DNA from: Aestuariibaculum sp. M13
GTDB taxonomy: Bacteria; Bacteroidota; Bacteroidia; Flavobacteriales; Flavobacteriaceae
Length of the DNA stretch: 64,000 nucleotides
Direction of reading: 5' to 3'
NCBI RefSeq assembly: GCF_024723255.1
Contig: NZ_JANIAC010000001.1
Coordinates: forward strand, 1,007,548 to 1,071,547
In this document: positions 15,424-24,623 of the stretch, in pieces
Layout: each line of letters starts with the position of its first letter
Position numbering within the stretch: the stretch's first letter is position 1
The notes under the pieces: model-generated
Seen by the model: only the letters and a program-made list of their open reading frames with translations
Database searches by the model: none
Told to the model about the DNA's origin: nothing
Translations under genes and position numbers: made by a program

Positions 15424-15573
15424 CCCAAAAAAACAAGAGTGTCTACTCTACACTTAACAAGCAAAATTACTACTTAAATAAAAATTAACTTATTATTTTA
15501 ACACAGTTTAGTATTTTTGGCTGCATTTTATCCGATTTCAATCGCTTACTTCTTAATTTTTTAACATTTCACC

Positions 15574-16299
15574 ATGTCTAATAAGCCATTCAAATTCAAA
15601 GAGTTTACTATTAATCAAGACCAATGCGCCATGAAGGTTGGCACCGACGGTGTCCTTTTAGGTGCCTGGGCCTCAATAGAAAACATTCCGTTTTCGGTTT
15701 TAGACATTGGTGCAGGTACGGGTATTATTTCTCTAATGTTAGCGCAACGTAGTTATGCTGAAGTTATTGATGCCTTAGAAATTGATGATCTTGCTTATGA
15801 ACAATGTGTTGATAATTTTGAACAATCGCCCTGGGGAGACCGCCTATTTTGCTACCACGCTTCATTGGAAGAATTTGCAGATGAAATTGAAGATAAATAC
15901 GATTTGATTTTATCGAATCCGCCTTTTTATTCTGAAGATTATAAATCTGAAAATGAACAGCGTGATTTAGCGCGATTCAGTGATGCTATGCCTTTCGAGC
16001 ATTTAATTGAAAGTGCGTCTAAATTACTTTCTGAAAACGGTGAATTTTGCGTCATCATTCCTTTTAAAGAAGAAGAACAATTTACAGCACTAGCTTCAAA
16101 TTACAATTTATATCCAAATAAAATTCTGAATGTAAAAGGCAACCCTAATTCTGATTTTAAACGTAGCCTTTTAAACTTTTCATTTGGCAATGACAATGCT
16201 AAAACCGTAGAAAAATCGGTTTTAACTATTGAAACACAGCGCCACCAATACACTGAAGATTATATTAATCTGACAAAAGATTTCTACTTAAAAATGTAG
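15574..16299 (+). CDS. trmN6: tRNA1(Val) (adenine37-N6)-methyltransferase family protein
   Basis: A 241-residue class I SAM-dependent methyltransferase. Motif I is DIGAGTG (44-50), the acidic end of strand 2 is LEID (68-71), and the N6-adenine methyltransferase motif IV is NPPFY (115-119). FTINQDQCAMKVGTDGVLLGAW (9-32) is the N-terminal signature of the YfiC/TrmN6 group. It methylates A37 of tRNA1(Val) in E. coli; the same activity is inferred here. It is a single gene with an ATG start. Confidence 0.88.
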   Translation: MSNKPFKFKEFTINQDQCAMKVGTDGVLLGAWASIENIPFSVLDIGAGTGIISLMLAQRSYAEVIDALEIDDLAYEQCVDNFEQSPWGDRLFCYHASLEEFADEIEDKYDLILSNPPFYSEDYKSENEQRDLARFSDAMPFEHLIESASKLLSENGEFCVIIPFKEEEQFTALASNYNLYPNKILNVKGNPNSDFKRSLLNFSFGNDNAKTVEKSVLTIETQRHQYTEDYINLTKDFYLKM

Positions 16300-16409
16300 T
16301 TATCTAAATTAGATTTATTTAAATTTGAGAGCATAAAATGATAAATTCTTAAAAAAAGAAGGGTATCATTAAAAATTTTCTTTTGAAAATCTTTTAAAAC
16401 TCAAATTTA

Positions 16410-17588
16410 ATGAAGCCAGATTTATTTGAAGCTCCCGATTATTACAACTTAGACGAGCTATTAACCGATGAGCATAAATTAGTTCGCGATGCTGCCAGAG
16501 CCTGGGTAAAACGAGAAGTCTCTCCCATAATTGAAGAATACGCTCAAAAGGCAGAATTCCCAAAACAAATTATAAATGGTCTCGCCGAAATAGGTGCCTT
16601 CGGTCCTTACATACCCGTTGAATATGGCGGCGCTGGTTTAGATCAGATTTCATATGGTTTAATTATGCAGGAAATAGAACGCGGTGATTCTGGTGTGCGC
16701 AGTACGGCTTCAGTTCAATCGAGTTTAGTGATGTATCCCATCTGGAAATATGGAAACGAAACACAACGTGAAAAATACCTACCTAAACTGGCCAGTGGTG
16801 AATGGATAGGTTGCTTTGGTCTTACCGAGCCGGATCATGGAAGCAATCCGGGAGGCATGGTTACCAACTTTAAAGATATGGGAGACCATTATTTACTAAA
16901 TGGCGCCAAAATGTGGATAAGCAACGCTCCTTTTGCACAAATTGCAGTCGTTTGGGCAAAAGATGAAAGCGGACGTATACATGGTTTAATTGTTGAGCGC
17001 GGTATGGCAGGTTTTACTACTCCGGAAACTCATAATAAATGGTCGCTTCGGGCCAGTGCTACCGGAGAGCTTATTTTTGATAATGTTAAAGTTCCTAAAG
17101 AAAATTTACTTCCTAACAAATCCGGATTAGGCGCGCCACTTGGCTGTCTGGATTCGGCAAGATACGGTATTGCATGGGGTGCTATTGGCGCGGCTATGGA
17201 TTGCTATGACACTGCTTTGCGTTACAGTAAAGAACGCATGCAATTTGGCAAACCTATTGGTCAGTTTCAATTACAACAAAAGAAATTAGCCGAGATGATT
17301 ACAGAAATAACAAAAGCACAATTACTCACCTGGCGATTAGGTGTTCTGCGTAATGAAGGAAAAGCTACGTCGGCACAAATATCTATGGCCAAGCGTAACA
17401 ATGTGGAAATGGCTATTACCATTGCACGCGAAGCCCGACAAATGTTAGGTGGTATGGGTATAACCGGTGAATATTCAATCATGAGGCACTCTATGAATTT
17501 AGAAAGTGTTATTACTTATGAAGGAACGCACGACATTCACCTTCTTATAACCGGATTGGATATTACAGGGCTAAATGCATTTAAATAA
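16410..17588 (+). CDS. gcdH: Glutaryl-CoA dehydrogenase-like acyl-CoA dehydrogenase
   Basis: A 392-residue flavoenzyme with the three acyl-CoA dehydrogenase domains: N-terminal helices, a beta domain (GCFGLTEPDHGSNPGGM) and C-terminal helices. The catalytic Glu (about E371) lies in TYEGTHDIH, and ARYGIAWGAIGAA and RMQFGKPIGQFQL are characteristic of the glutaryl-CoA dehydrogenase branch. It would oxidise and decarboxylate glutaryl-CoA to crotonyl-CoA in Lys/Trp breakdown and needs ETF. The saccharopine dehydrogenase and Lrp genes at 44680-46576 fit the same pathway. Confidence 0.88.
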   Translation: MKPDLFEAPDYYNLDELLTDEHKLVRDAARAWVKREVSPIIEEYAQKAEFPKQIINGLAEIGAFGPYIPVEYGGAGLDQISYGLIMQEIERGDSGVRSTASVQSSLVMYPIWKYGNETQREKYLPKLASGEWIGCFGLTEPDHGSNPGGMVTNFKDMGDHYLLNGAKMWISNAPFAQIAVVWAKDESGRIHGLIVERGMAGFTTPETHNKWSLRASATGELIFDNVKVPKENLLPNKSGLGAPLGCLDSARYGIAWGAIGAAMDCYDTALRYSKERMQFGKPIGQFQLQQKKLAEMITEITKAQLLTWRLGVLRNEGKATSAQISMAKRNNVEMAITIAREARQMLGGMGITGEYSIMRHSMNLESVITYEGTHDIHLLITGLDITGLNAFK

Positions 17589-17713
17589 AACAATCATGCT
17601 TTAAGTATCTAAAACGCTTAAAGCATGACAAATATCATATTACCCCCAAATATAACTTAGTAAGTTTGACTGAATTTCTATCACAGTACGTGCAATTGAT
17701 TACTTAAGTTATA

Positions 17714-20700
17714 ATGAAAACCAATAAAACCAACTCTTCAAACCAATTTCAGAGTAGAAAAGACACTGTTCAATACATCAACTTACAACTGGCCGCTTTA
17801 GGGCAACCTTTATTTAAAGATAAGGAAGGGGCTTCACAAAAGTTTTGCAACCCTAAACTTCAGGCTCTAACCAAAGCTTTTACTCAAGGTTTTAAAGAAA
17901 AATCAAGACTCTTATCCAACCACCTTGCTCCTGTAGACCAAAGAATACAGGACTTTATAAACGACTATTTAAAAGACATTCCTTTTATAAAAACAATTTC
18001 AATTCCAAACGACACTTTGGTCTTGAATCAAAAAGGACACGCCAGAGAAATTAGTTTACCTCCCGACGAAAATTCATTTTCAAGTGAAAATGTAAAGTCG
18101 TATCGCATAAAACAAGGTATTCTTAACAATCCGTTACATGATAAACGAACTACCAAAGGTACCTTTCATATTGTAGAAAGTAATTTACCAGTTCCGTTAG
18201 ACAAAAAGGAAGTTTCTAAACTTACGTTTGCTCATTTTTTAAAAGCTGCATTTTCCCCTTCTGATGCCCTGAATACATTACCGCTTACTGCAAGTCAGGA
18301 AGATAAAGCCAAGGTTATGGTTTCTTTGCTTTTACGACCTACAGTTTGTCCGGAAGTTAAAGGCGTTATTGCTCAAAAAAGCATGGAAGTTAGATTCTTT
18401 GCTCCCGGTAGCTTAGTGAGCAATCTGGACTTTGTAGAGTCCATTTTTGGTAATGCCGGAGATCCTAACCTAGCGCATAATGATGCCGCACTTGACACCG
18501 AACACTGGACAGGACACACAGGATGTATTATTCTGGCACCGCAGCTTAAAACTTTAAAGAAAAAAGACGTTGGCTTGCCACATTGGGATCATGCTACCGA
18601 ACGCCAAAGAAGCGAAGGCATGTGCTGGAAAAACGAAAATGAAATCTATAATGACGGTGGTGCTTTTAAAGTAACTTGTCGTGACGATCGTGGCGTTGTA
18701 GTAACAATTATCGCCGACAACTATTATGGATATTCAAAAAAAGAAATTAAAACGCAAATTAGTTATTCAGCCAATTTATATGGCTTAGTTGAAGAAGAAC
18801 ACTCAGGTGGAGCCATTGCTTTCCCTAGAGGTGTAATGGGCGATATTGTAGATGGCACCGCATTTTCTAACAAAGCAGATAATAAGTTTTCATTTAAAGA
18901 CACAAAAAAACTATTAGGGGATCGTATTGATGTAAAACCAGAAAATTATGCCATTGATAAAAATTATCCGAACTTAATATACATCCCTGAAGATGCCTAT
19001 ATAAATACGAATACCAATAGCATAACCTGGAATTATAAAGGTGCAGAACAAAAACTGGTTTTATCGCCATATAAAACCTACATTCATCCAACGGGAAATA
19101 AATTTAAGTTAGAAAAACATAAAGCTGTCTCTCTGTGGCGTATTGTTAACACAGCGCCTGAAGGCATTTTTTGTCATAAACCTTGTACTGTTTCCGGAGG
19201 TGGGAAATCTGAAATTTCAAAATCAATGTTAAATGCCATAACATATAGCACTTTTAACATTGTTGATATTGACGAAGATTTTAAAAAAGCTGATGAAATT
19301 ATTGAATACGACTATTCAAAACGCTGGAAAGATTACGACCCAACCTTACCGCCTTCTGAGCCCTTTTTAAGCTCAAAACGAACATTAGGATCGGCCGTTA
19401 GGTTACTTACACCGCTTCCGGTGTTTAAAGACGAATACAACGAATTTGTATCTAACATTCCACCACATATTCGATCTTTGGTTCTGTTTGTAAAAAGGCT
19501 TTACCGTCAGGATCATGGTGATTTGAATTGGAAAGATTGTATATCTGTAGATATTATTAACGGTAAAAATGGTACAGGATTAAAATACCATAACACACCG
19601 GTTATTGGTAGTTATGTTAGAATTGGGTTCAATCAAAACGGACAATGGCTATTAAACAAACTACGATCTGATTTTTCTGCCTGCCATAAAATTCAGCTGG
19701 AAGACGACATCTCAGCTACTATAACTTTACCAAAAGAACAGTTTAAAAACCTAAACCCGGAATTCACAAATAAAAGCTTAAAAGTTGTTGCAAACTGTGA
19801 AAGTCATTTGTTTCAAAGACCGGATGAAGCGGTTGTAAGAGGGTATGATGAAAACGCCGAACGCGATATTGTTTCACCAAATACCTTCCTCACAAACTAC
19901 GAACTTTTAACAAAAAAGGATGCTATTGAAATATATGAAGATACCATAAATTTCGACAAGTATACACAACCTGTAAAAGACCTGGTTTTAAGTATTGTGA
20001 ACAGCGAGAATAATGAAGAATACTTCGTGCTACCTTCACATACAAGAATAGTTGATGGTGAGCCCACTAAAAATCCGCGTTATCTAGAATATAACAAATT
20101 TATTAATGAAACCGAGGAAAGCTATTTAGGTGAAATTGGGGTTCGTCTATACCGTAAAATTAAATCTGAAGATCCGGTTATTAATGTTGTTAATGCCGTT
20201 TTACCTGGCAGACGAAACAATCCTGTCGATAAAAAAGCGGGCATACGTCCTTTGGCAGTATACAACCCGATTCACTATCAGGAAACTCCTGAATTGTTTA
20301 TGGATTTCATTTGCAGTCTTACTGGAAAATCGCCTTCTACAACAGGAGCAGGTTCTGAGGGCGCCTTAACAAAAGGACCTTTTAACATGCTTACGCCTAC
20401 CTCAGATTTAAACAATGCTCTGCTTTCGCATATTTTAACAGAATCTAATGCCTTTAGTACAGCAGCAGGTTATGTAGGTGCCGAGAATAAAGTCGACCAC
20501 GACATCAGTATTTTAATTCCTGAAATCTGGGCCAGACTAGAACCTCAGGATCGCGATCCTAATTTCTTAATTAATGATGGCGCTCTTGAGAAAATTGATG
20601 ATTTTGAATATAACGGACAAAAAGTGTTAGCCAGCCGATTAGGTTATCGAATTACCAAACAATTCTCATTAAGATGTTTAAACCGATTGTTTGACGAACC

Positions 20701-21190
20701 TAATATTGTATTTGATGAAAGAATGCTGAAACCAGAATTACAAGGCATGGAAGATTATGTAGATGGTATTAATAATATTGTTGAAGCTCAGAAAAAAGTA
20801 GCGCTTCGCTATTTTGAAGACGGTAGTATTGAAGCTGCCATACCGCCATTAAAAATATTACTACATATCATGGCTTATGGCACCTACGAAGGAAAAGAAA
20901 TCAGCAATCCTGAACTTAGAAAATATTTCGAAAGAGATTATGTTATAAAAAGCGATTGGTATTTGGAACGTTTGAAATTAAAACAAAAGAAAGACATCGC
21001 CTTTTACCAAAAACAACAAACATATCTCACAAATTTTGCCTCTATTGACCATAATATAGTACTGGTTAAAGAGCTAAACATTTTAGAAAAACTGCAACAA
21101 ATAAAGGATAAACTTTACCATGCAAGTAACGATTCTTATTTAAACAGTTTAATGGGAACCATAGGAGCAGATCCTCTGTTCAGAAAATAA
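17714..21190 (+). CDS. Large PEP-carboxykinase-like protein, probable PPi-type PEPCK
   Basis: A 1158-residue soluble protein. Its length, the segment EHWTGHTGCIILAPQ (about 263-277), LPHWDHATER, a glycine-rich phosphate-binding-like SGGGKSEISKS (GGGK at 495-498) and EGALTKGPFNML recall my memory of the pyrophosphate-dependent PEP carboxykinases (about 1100-1200 residues, known from Propionibacterium and Entamoeba). These make PEP and PPi from oxaloacetate and phosphate. I could not align it, so the assignment is tentative; otherwise it is a conserved protein of unknown function. A normal ATP-PEPCK is also in the window at 42525-44141. It is a single gene with its own terminator. Confidence 0.55.
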   Translation: MKTNKTNSSNQFQSRKDTVQYINLQLAALGQPLFKDKEGASQKFCNPKLQALTKAFTQGFKEKSRLLSNHLAPVDQRIQDFINDYLKDIPFIKTISIPNDTLVLNQKGHAREISLPPDENSFSSENVKSYRIKQGILNNPLHDKRTTKGTFHIVESNLPVPLDKKEVSKLTFAHFLKAAFSPSDALNTLPLTASQEDKAKVMVSLLLRPTVCPEVKGVIAQKSMEVRFFAPGSLVSNLDFVESIFGNAGDPNLAHNDAALDTEHWTGHTGCIILAPQLKTLKKKDVGLPHWDHATERQRSEGMCWKNENEIYNDGGAFKVTCRDDRGVVVTIIADNYYGYSKKEIKTQISYSANLYGLVEEEHSGGAIAFPRGVMGDIVDGTAFSNKADNKFSFKDTKKLLGDRIDVKPENYAIDKNYPNLIYIPEDAYINTNTNSITWNYKGAEQKLVLSPYKTYIHPTGNKFKLEKHKAVSLWRIVNTAPEGIFCHKPCTVSGGGKSEISKSMLNAITYSTFNIVDIDEDFKKADEIIEYDYSKRWKDYDPTLPPSEPFLSSKRTLGSAVRLLTPLPVFKDEYNEFVSNIPPHIRSLVLFVKRLYRQDHGDLNWKDCISVDIINGKNGTGLKYHNTPVIGSYVRIGFNQNGQWLLNKLRSDFSACHKIQLEDDISATITLPKEQFKNLNPEFTNKSLKVVANCESHLFQRPDEAVVRGYDENAERDIVSPNTFLTNYELLTKKDAIEIYEDTINFDKYTQPVKDLVLSIVNSENNEEYFVLPSHTRIVDGEPTKNPRYLEYNKFINETEESYLGEIGVRLYRKIKSEDPVINVVNAVLPGRRNNPVDKKAGIRPLAVYNPIHYQETPELFMDFICSLTGKSPSTTGAGSEGALTKGPFNMLTPTSDLNNALLSHILTESNAFSTAAGYVGAENKVDHDISILIPEIWARLEPQDRDPNFLINDGALEKIDDFEYNGQKVLASRLGYRITKQFSLRCLNRLFDEPNIVFDERMLKPELQGMEDYVDGINNIVEAQKKVALRYFEDGSIEAAIPPLKILLHIMAYGTYEGKEISNPELRKYFERDYVIKSDWYLERLKLKQKKDIAFYQKQQTYLTNFASIDHNIVLVKELNILEKLQQIKDKLYHASNDSYLNSLMGTIGADPLFRK

Positions 21191-21215
21191 CAAACCAACT
21201 AATTATTAATTAACT

Positions 21216-21252
21216 TGAAAAAGTGTTTCAATACATATTGAAACACTTTTTT
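21216..21252 (+). terminator. Terminator of the PEPCK-like gene
   Basis: Stem AAAAAGTGTTTCAATA / TGAAACACTTTTT with a T run, 28 bp after the stop codon. Confidence 0.85.
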
Positions 21253-21268
21253 ATTTACATTTACTGTA

Positions 21269-22168
21269 ATGTTTTCAAGTAAAAAAAGATTAGACAATGC
21301 CTATAACAAAGCTAAAATCATCAACTTCGATGATGATAGTAAGTTTATTCTTTTTAGTGACTGCCATCGAGGCGACAATAGCTTTGCCGACGACTTCGCA
21401 AATAACCGCAACATATACTTCCATGCTTTAAAACATTATTTTGCTCAAGGTTTTCAGTATTGCGAACTAGGCGACGGCGACGAACTCTGGGAAAACCTGT
21501 CTTTCGAACCTATTTTTGAAGCCCATAAAAATGTATATATGTTGATGAAGCAATTTCATGAACAACAACGTCTGCATATGATATGGGGTAACCACGATAT
21601 GGTTTACAGGAACCCGAATTATGTTAAAAAACATTTAGAGACGTATTTTGATGCCGAAGCAGGAGATGACAAACCCCTGCTTAACGATTTAACATACCAC
21701 GAAGGTATTATCCTAAAACATATTAAAACCGGGCAGGAATTATTTTTAACTCACGGCCATCAAGCCGACCCTTGGAATTACAGTTTTTGGAAATGGAGTC
21801 GTTTTTTAGTTCGCATCCTATGGAAACCACTTAACGTTATAGGTATTTCAGATCCCACCCGTCCCGCAAAAAATCACAAAGAGCTCATTAAAGTTGAACG
21901 TCGAACAAAAAAGTGGATTACAGAAAATAATAATCGTATTACTATAGCAGGACATACCCACAGACCACGATTTCCGGAACCAGGAGACATTCCATTCTTC
22001 AACGATGGCAGCTGTGTACATCCAAGATGCATTACTGGTATTGAAATTGAAAACGGTAACATCACCCTAATAAAATGGCTTGTCGACACCAATGACGATG
22101 GTGTTCTTCAAATTGTTCGTGTTGTTCTTGAAGGGCCAAGAAAACTAACAGACTACTCTTACAAATAA
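21269..22168 (+). CDS. Metallophosphoesterase
   Basis: A 299-residue calcineurin-like phosphoesterase with all five family blocks: D-x-H in SDCHRGDN (31-33), GDGDE, WGNHDM, LTHGHQAD and AGHTHRPRF. These bind two metal ions. It has no signal peptide; the Trp-rich stretch SFWKWSRFLVRILWKPL could lie against a membrane. Related proteins include UDP-diacylglucosamine hydrolases and predicted phosphatases; the substrate is not evident. Confidence 0.88.
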   Translation: MFSSKKRLDNAYNKAKIINFDDDSKFILFSDCHRGDNSFADDFANNRNIYFHALKHYFAQGFQYCELGDGDELWENLSFEPIFEAHKNVYMLMKQFHEQQRLHMIWGNHDMVYRNPNYVKKHLETYFDAEAGDDKPLLNDLTYHEGIILKHIKTGQELFLTHGHQADPWNYSFWKWSRFLVRILWKPLNVIGISDPTRPAKNHKELIKVERRTKKWITENNNRITIAGHTHRPRFPEPGDIPFFNDGSCVHPRCITGIEIENGNITLIKWLVDTNDDGVLQIVRVVLEGPRKLTDYSYK

Positions 22169-22268
22169 CTGACAATCTAAATTTCCCACTCAACTTATTG
22201 ATTTATCATTGTTTAATACATTAGTAATTTCACTAACTTTACTATAATCACCAACCAACTTTTAAACT

Positions 22269-22850
22269 ATGAAATCAAAAATTTTACTATTCGCCGTAGT
22301 GAGCATGCTCGCTTACTCCTGTAATTCTCGTACTGATAAAAAAACGACAGAAATGGAAGTTGAAACCATAGAGCAAGAACCTATTAATCTTGTTGAACGT
22401 GGCGAATACCTTGTCGATTTAGGAGGATGCCACCATTGTCACTCACCAAAGGTTATGACAGATCATGGCCCTGTTCCAGATTCTAATCGTTTACTATCAG
22501 GTCACCCGTCCGATGAAGTCTTGCCTCCATATGATAAGGAAACCGCTAAAGGTTACGCACTCTTCTCTATGGGATTAACATCTACAACCGGTCCTTGGGG
22601 CACATCTTTTGCGGCTAATTTAACACCTGATGCAAGTGGTATTGGTACATGGAGTGAAGCGCAATTTTTCAAAGCTATACGTGAAGGTAAATCAAAAGGT
22701 CTGGATGGTGGCAGAATGCTGTTACCACCAATGCCATGGCAGGATTTTGCAAAACTTAACGATGAAGACATCAGGGCGATTTTCACGTACTTAAAAAGTC
22801 TACCAGCAGTTGAAAATGTGGTTCCTGCGCCAATTCCTCCCGGTATGTAA
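22269..22850 (+). CDS. Mono-haem cytochrome c lipoprotein
   Basis: This 193-residue protein has a lipoprotein signal (LLFAVVSMLAYSC, lipid Cys at 18) and an acidic linker. One c-type domain begins at ERGEYLVDLGGCHHCHSPK (CxxCH). It contains FAANLTPDASGIGTWSEAQF and PPMPWQDFAKLNDEDIRAIFTYLKSLP, the pattern of cytochromes associated with dehydrogenases. The Met in PPMPW is the likely sixth haem ligand. It is lipid-anchored and exported. Its redox partner is not adjacent. Confidence 0.88.
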   Translation: MKSKILLFAVVSMLAYSCNSRTDKKTTEMEVETIEQEPINLVERGEYLVDLGGCHHCHSPKVMTDHGPVPDSNRLLSGHPSDEVLPPYDKETAKGYALFSMGLTSTTGPWGTSFAANLTPDASGIGTWSEAQFFKAIREGKSKGLDGGRMLLPPMPWQDFAKLNDEDIRAIFTYLKSLPAVENVVPAPIPPGM

Positions 22851-22861
22851 GTCATAAACAT

Positions 22862-22900
22862 AAAAAAAAACGCTTCTTTTTAAAGAAGCGTTTTTTTTTA
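22862..22900. terminator. Bidirectional terminator between cytochrome and ferritin genes
   Basis: Stem CGCTTCTTT/AAAGAAGCG flanked by nine A and nine T, serving both convergent genes. Confidence 0.88.
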
Positions 22901-22920
22901 TGTTTTAGAATTGTAAAGGA

Positions 22921-23427
22921 CTATTCCGTTGGAATTCTTTCGTCTATCATTTTTAATGGCATCCCTTCCATTAGTCCAAAAATATCTAAGATACTTCTAA
23001 ACGTATCTTCCTCTTCGGCTTGTTCAGAAATAAACCATTGTAAAAATACTTCAGTTATAAAATCATCAGCATTTCTCGCAGCTTTAAATATTTTAAAAAT
23101 AGATTGTGTTACGCTTATTTCTTGTTCTAATGCCGTTTCGTAAATAGAGATAAGACTTTCAAAATCATTATTTACATTGGTAACATTAGGCGAAATAGCA
23201 GCACCTCCATTATCATTTATAAATTCGAAAATCTTCATAGCATGTTCTCTTTCTTCTTCGGCTTGCTTGTAAAAAAGAGCTTTACTATTTAACAATTCGC
23301 GTTGATCGCACCAAGATGCCATAGCCAGATATGAAGCAGAAGCTTTCATTTCCATCGCTATTTGATTATTTAATAAGTCCATCACGTCCGGGTGGATAGA
23401 CATTTGTTTTCTAACTATTGTGTTCAT
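22921..23427 (-). CDS. Ferritin
   Basis: About 168 residues from the ATG at 23427; an upstream in-frame ATG at 23445 would add six residues. It is a four-helix bundle with ferroxidase residues: Glu in NNQIAMEMKAS, Tyr in SASYLAMASW, the E-x-x-H pair in EEEREHAMKI, Glu in ALEQEISV, and Q in ISEQAEEED. This matches non-haem bacterial ferritin, which oxidises Fe(II) and stores iron as a 24-mer. Its neighbours include [2Fe-2S] ferredoxin and Fe-S assembly genes on the same strand. Confidence 0.9.
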   Translation of the reverse strand: MNTIVRKQMSIHPDVMDLLNNQIAMEMKASASYLAMASWCDQRELLNSKALFYKQAEEEREHAMKIFEFINDNGGAAISPNVTNVNNDFESLISIYETALEQEISVTQSIFKIFKAARNADDFITEVFLQWFISEQAEEEDTFRSILDIFGLMEGMPLKMIDERIPTE

Positions 23428-23515
23428 AATTGCGCTTTTACACAAAGTTACAATAAAATGAAAACGTTAAAACGAATGCATAAAATTTAAAAAAAGTCTA
23501 AATAAGCTTAAAATT

Positions 23516-23818
23516 TTATACTAAAACGAAGGAAGGTGTGTGAAAAAGTAAGTCTAATTCCTCCTTTAATTCTAATAATTGAGGAATTTCTAAAAAGATT
23601 AAATGTTCTTTACCGGCTACAAAAAGTAATACAAAATTCTCGTTATTAACAATTCTAGTCAGCGAACTATAAGTTGTTAATTCGTTTATTTTACGGCGTA
23701 ATTCCAAAACTTGCGGAAAACTTAAGCTAATGGTTTTGTTAGGAGTAATTAACTCATACTTACAAAACGTAAGGTGCTTAATCTGGTAGCCTGTATTTAT
23801 ATCTATCTCTAAATTCAC
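23516..23818 (-). CDS. Small protein of unknown function with an internal repeat
   Basis: A 100-residue protein without a signal or membrane segment. Two halves look related: ISLSFPQVLELRRKINEL in the first and LIFLEIPQLLELKEELDLL in the second, each followed by a similar beta/alpha pattern, which suggests internal duplication. I recognise no family. It lies between ferritin and ferredoxin on the same strand with short gaps, so a role linked to iron is possible by context only. Confidence 0.6.
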   Translation of the reverse strand: MNLEIDINTGYQIKHLTFCKYELITPNKTISLSFPQVLELRRKINELTTYSSLTRIVNNENFVLLFVAGKEHLIFLEIPQLLELKEELDLLFHTPSFVLV

Positions 23819-23855
23819 GAGGGCAAATATAGAATTTATTTAGAATAAATAAAAA

Positions 23856-24185
23856 TTAACTTTCAGGAGCTAATTCCACTTCAAGACCATCCATTTCCGG
23901 GGTCATTTGAATCTGGCAACCTAAGCGGCTATTATCTTTAACATCGAAAGCTTCAGACAACATAGCTTCCTCATCATCGCTCATTTCAGGCAATTCTGTA
24001 TCGCTAAGTACATAACATTGACAAGAGGCACACATAGCCATACCACCACAAATTCCAATAGTCCCTTCCGGAGCTAATTCGTAGCTGCGTACAACTTCCA
24101 TTAAATTCATGGCCATATCTGTTGGTGCTACTACATCATGTGTTACACCATCTCTGTCTGTTATTTTTATATTAATGTCGCTCAT
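23856..24185 (-). CDS. Adrenodoxin-type [2Fe-2S] ferredoxin
   Basis: A 109-residue acidic protein. The cluster ligands are C46-x5-C52-x2-C55 and C90 (CGGMAMCASC and GCQIQM), the adrenodoxin/ISC-ferredoxin pattern; an extra Cys at 57 is present. It is probably an electron donor for Fe-S assembly or a hydroxylase. It sits close to the nifU-like/mrp pair, which favours a part in Fe-S metabolism. Confidence 0.9.
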   Translation of the reverse strand: MSDINIKITDRDGVTHDVVAPTDMAMNLMEVVRSYELAPEGTIGICGGMAMCASCQCYVLSDTELPEMSDDEEAMLSEAFDVKDNSRLGCQIQMTPEMDGLEVELAPES

Positions 24186-24377
24186 CTTCTTTCTCTAATA
24201 AAAACCGAAAAATTATTTTTGCAAATGTAATGCTTAAAATTAATTTGCAAATCTTTTTCCTATTAATTTGATAGGAAAAACAAAAAAAATAAAGAATTAC
24301 TAAAATTCTTTATTTTTTTCTGTTCCTTTATTATATAAATGGAGCTATAATTGAACGTTTTCTATGAAACTCTTCAA

Positions 24378-24623
24378 TTAAACCGCAATATTGACTACTT
24401 TTTCAATCTGCGGAACGTGCTTTTTAATAGTCATTTCCACACCCGATTTTAAAGTCATTTGATTTACACTACAGCCCACACAAGCACCTTGCAACTGAAC
24501 TTTTACCAGTGTATCGTTATCTTCAATAGATAACAAAGAAATATCGCCACCATCACTTTGTAAAAATGGACGAATCTCTTCTAACGCTTTCTCGACATTA
24601 AGTCTAACTTCTTCTGATGTCAT
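24378..24623 (-). CDS. NifU C-terminal-domain (Nfu-like) Fe-S scaffold
   Basis: An 81-residue stand-alone Nfu domain with the cluster-binding CVGC motif in QGACVGCSVNQMTLKSGVE, preceded by EIRPFLQSDGGDI. It transfers Fe-S clusters to target proteins. Its ATG lies immediately after the stop of mrp (zero intergenic bases), so the two are translated from one message. The 192-bp gap before the ferredoxin gene contains only AT-rich sequence. Confidence 0.93.
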   Translation of the reverse strand: MTSEEVRLNVEKALEEIRPFLQSDGGDISLLSIEDNDTLVKVQLQGACVGCSVNQMTLKSGVEMTIKKHVPQIEKVVNIAV

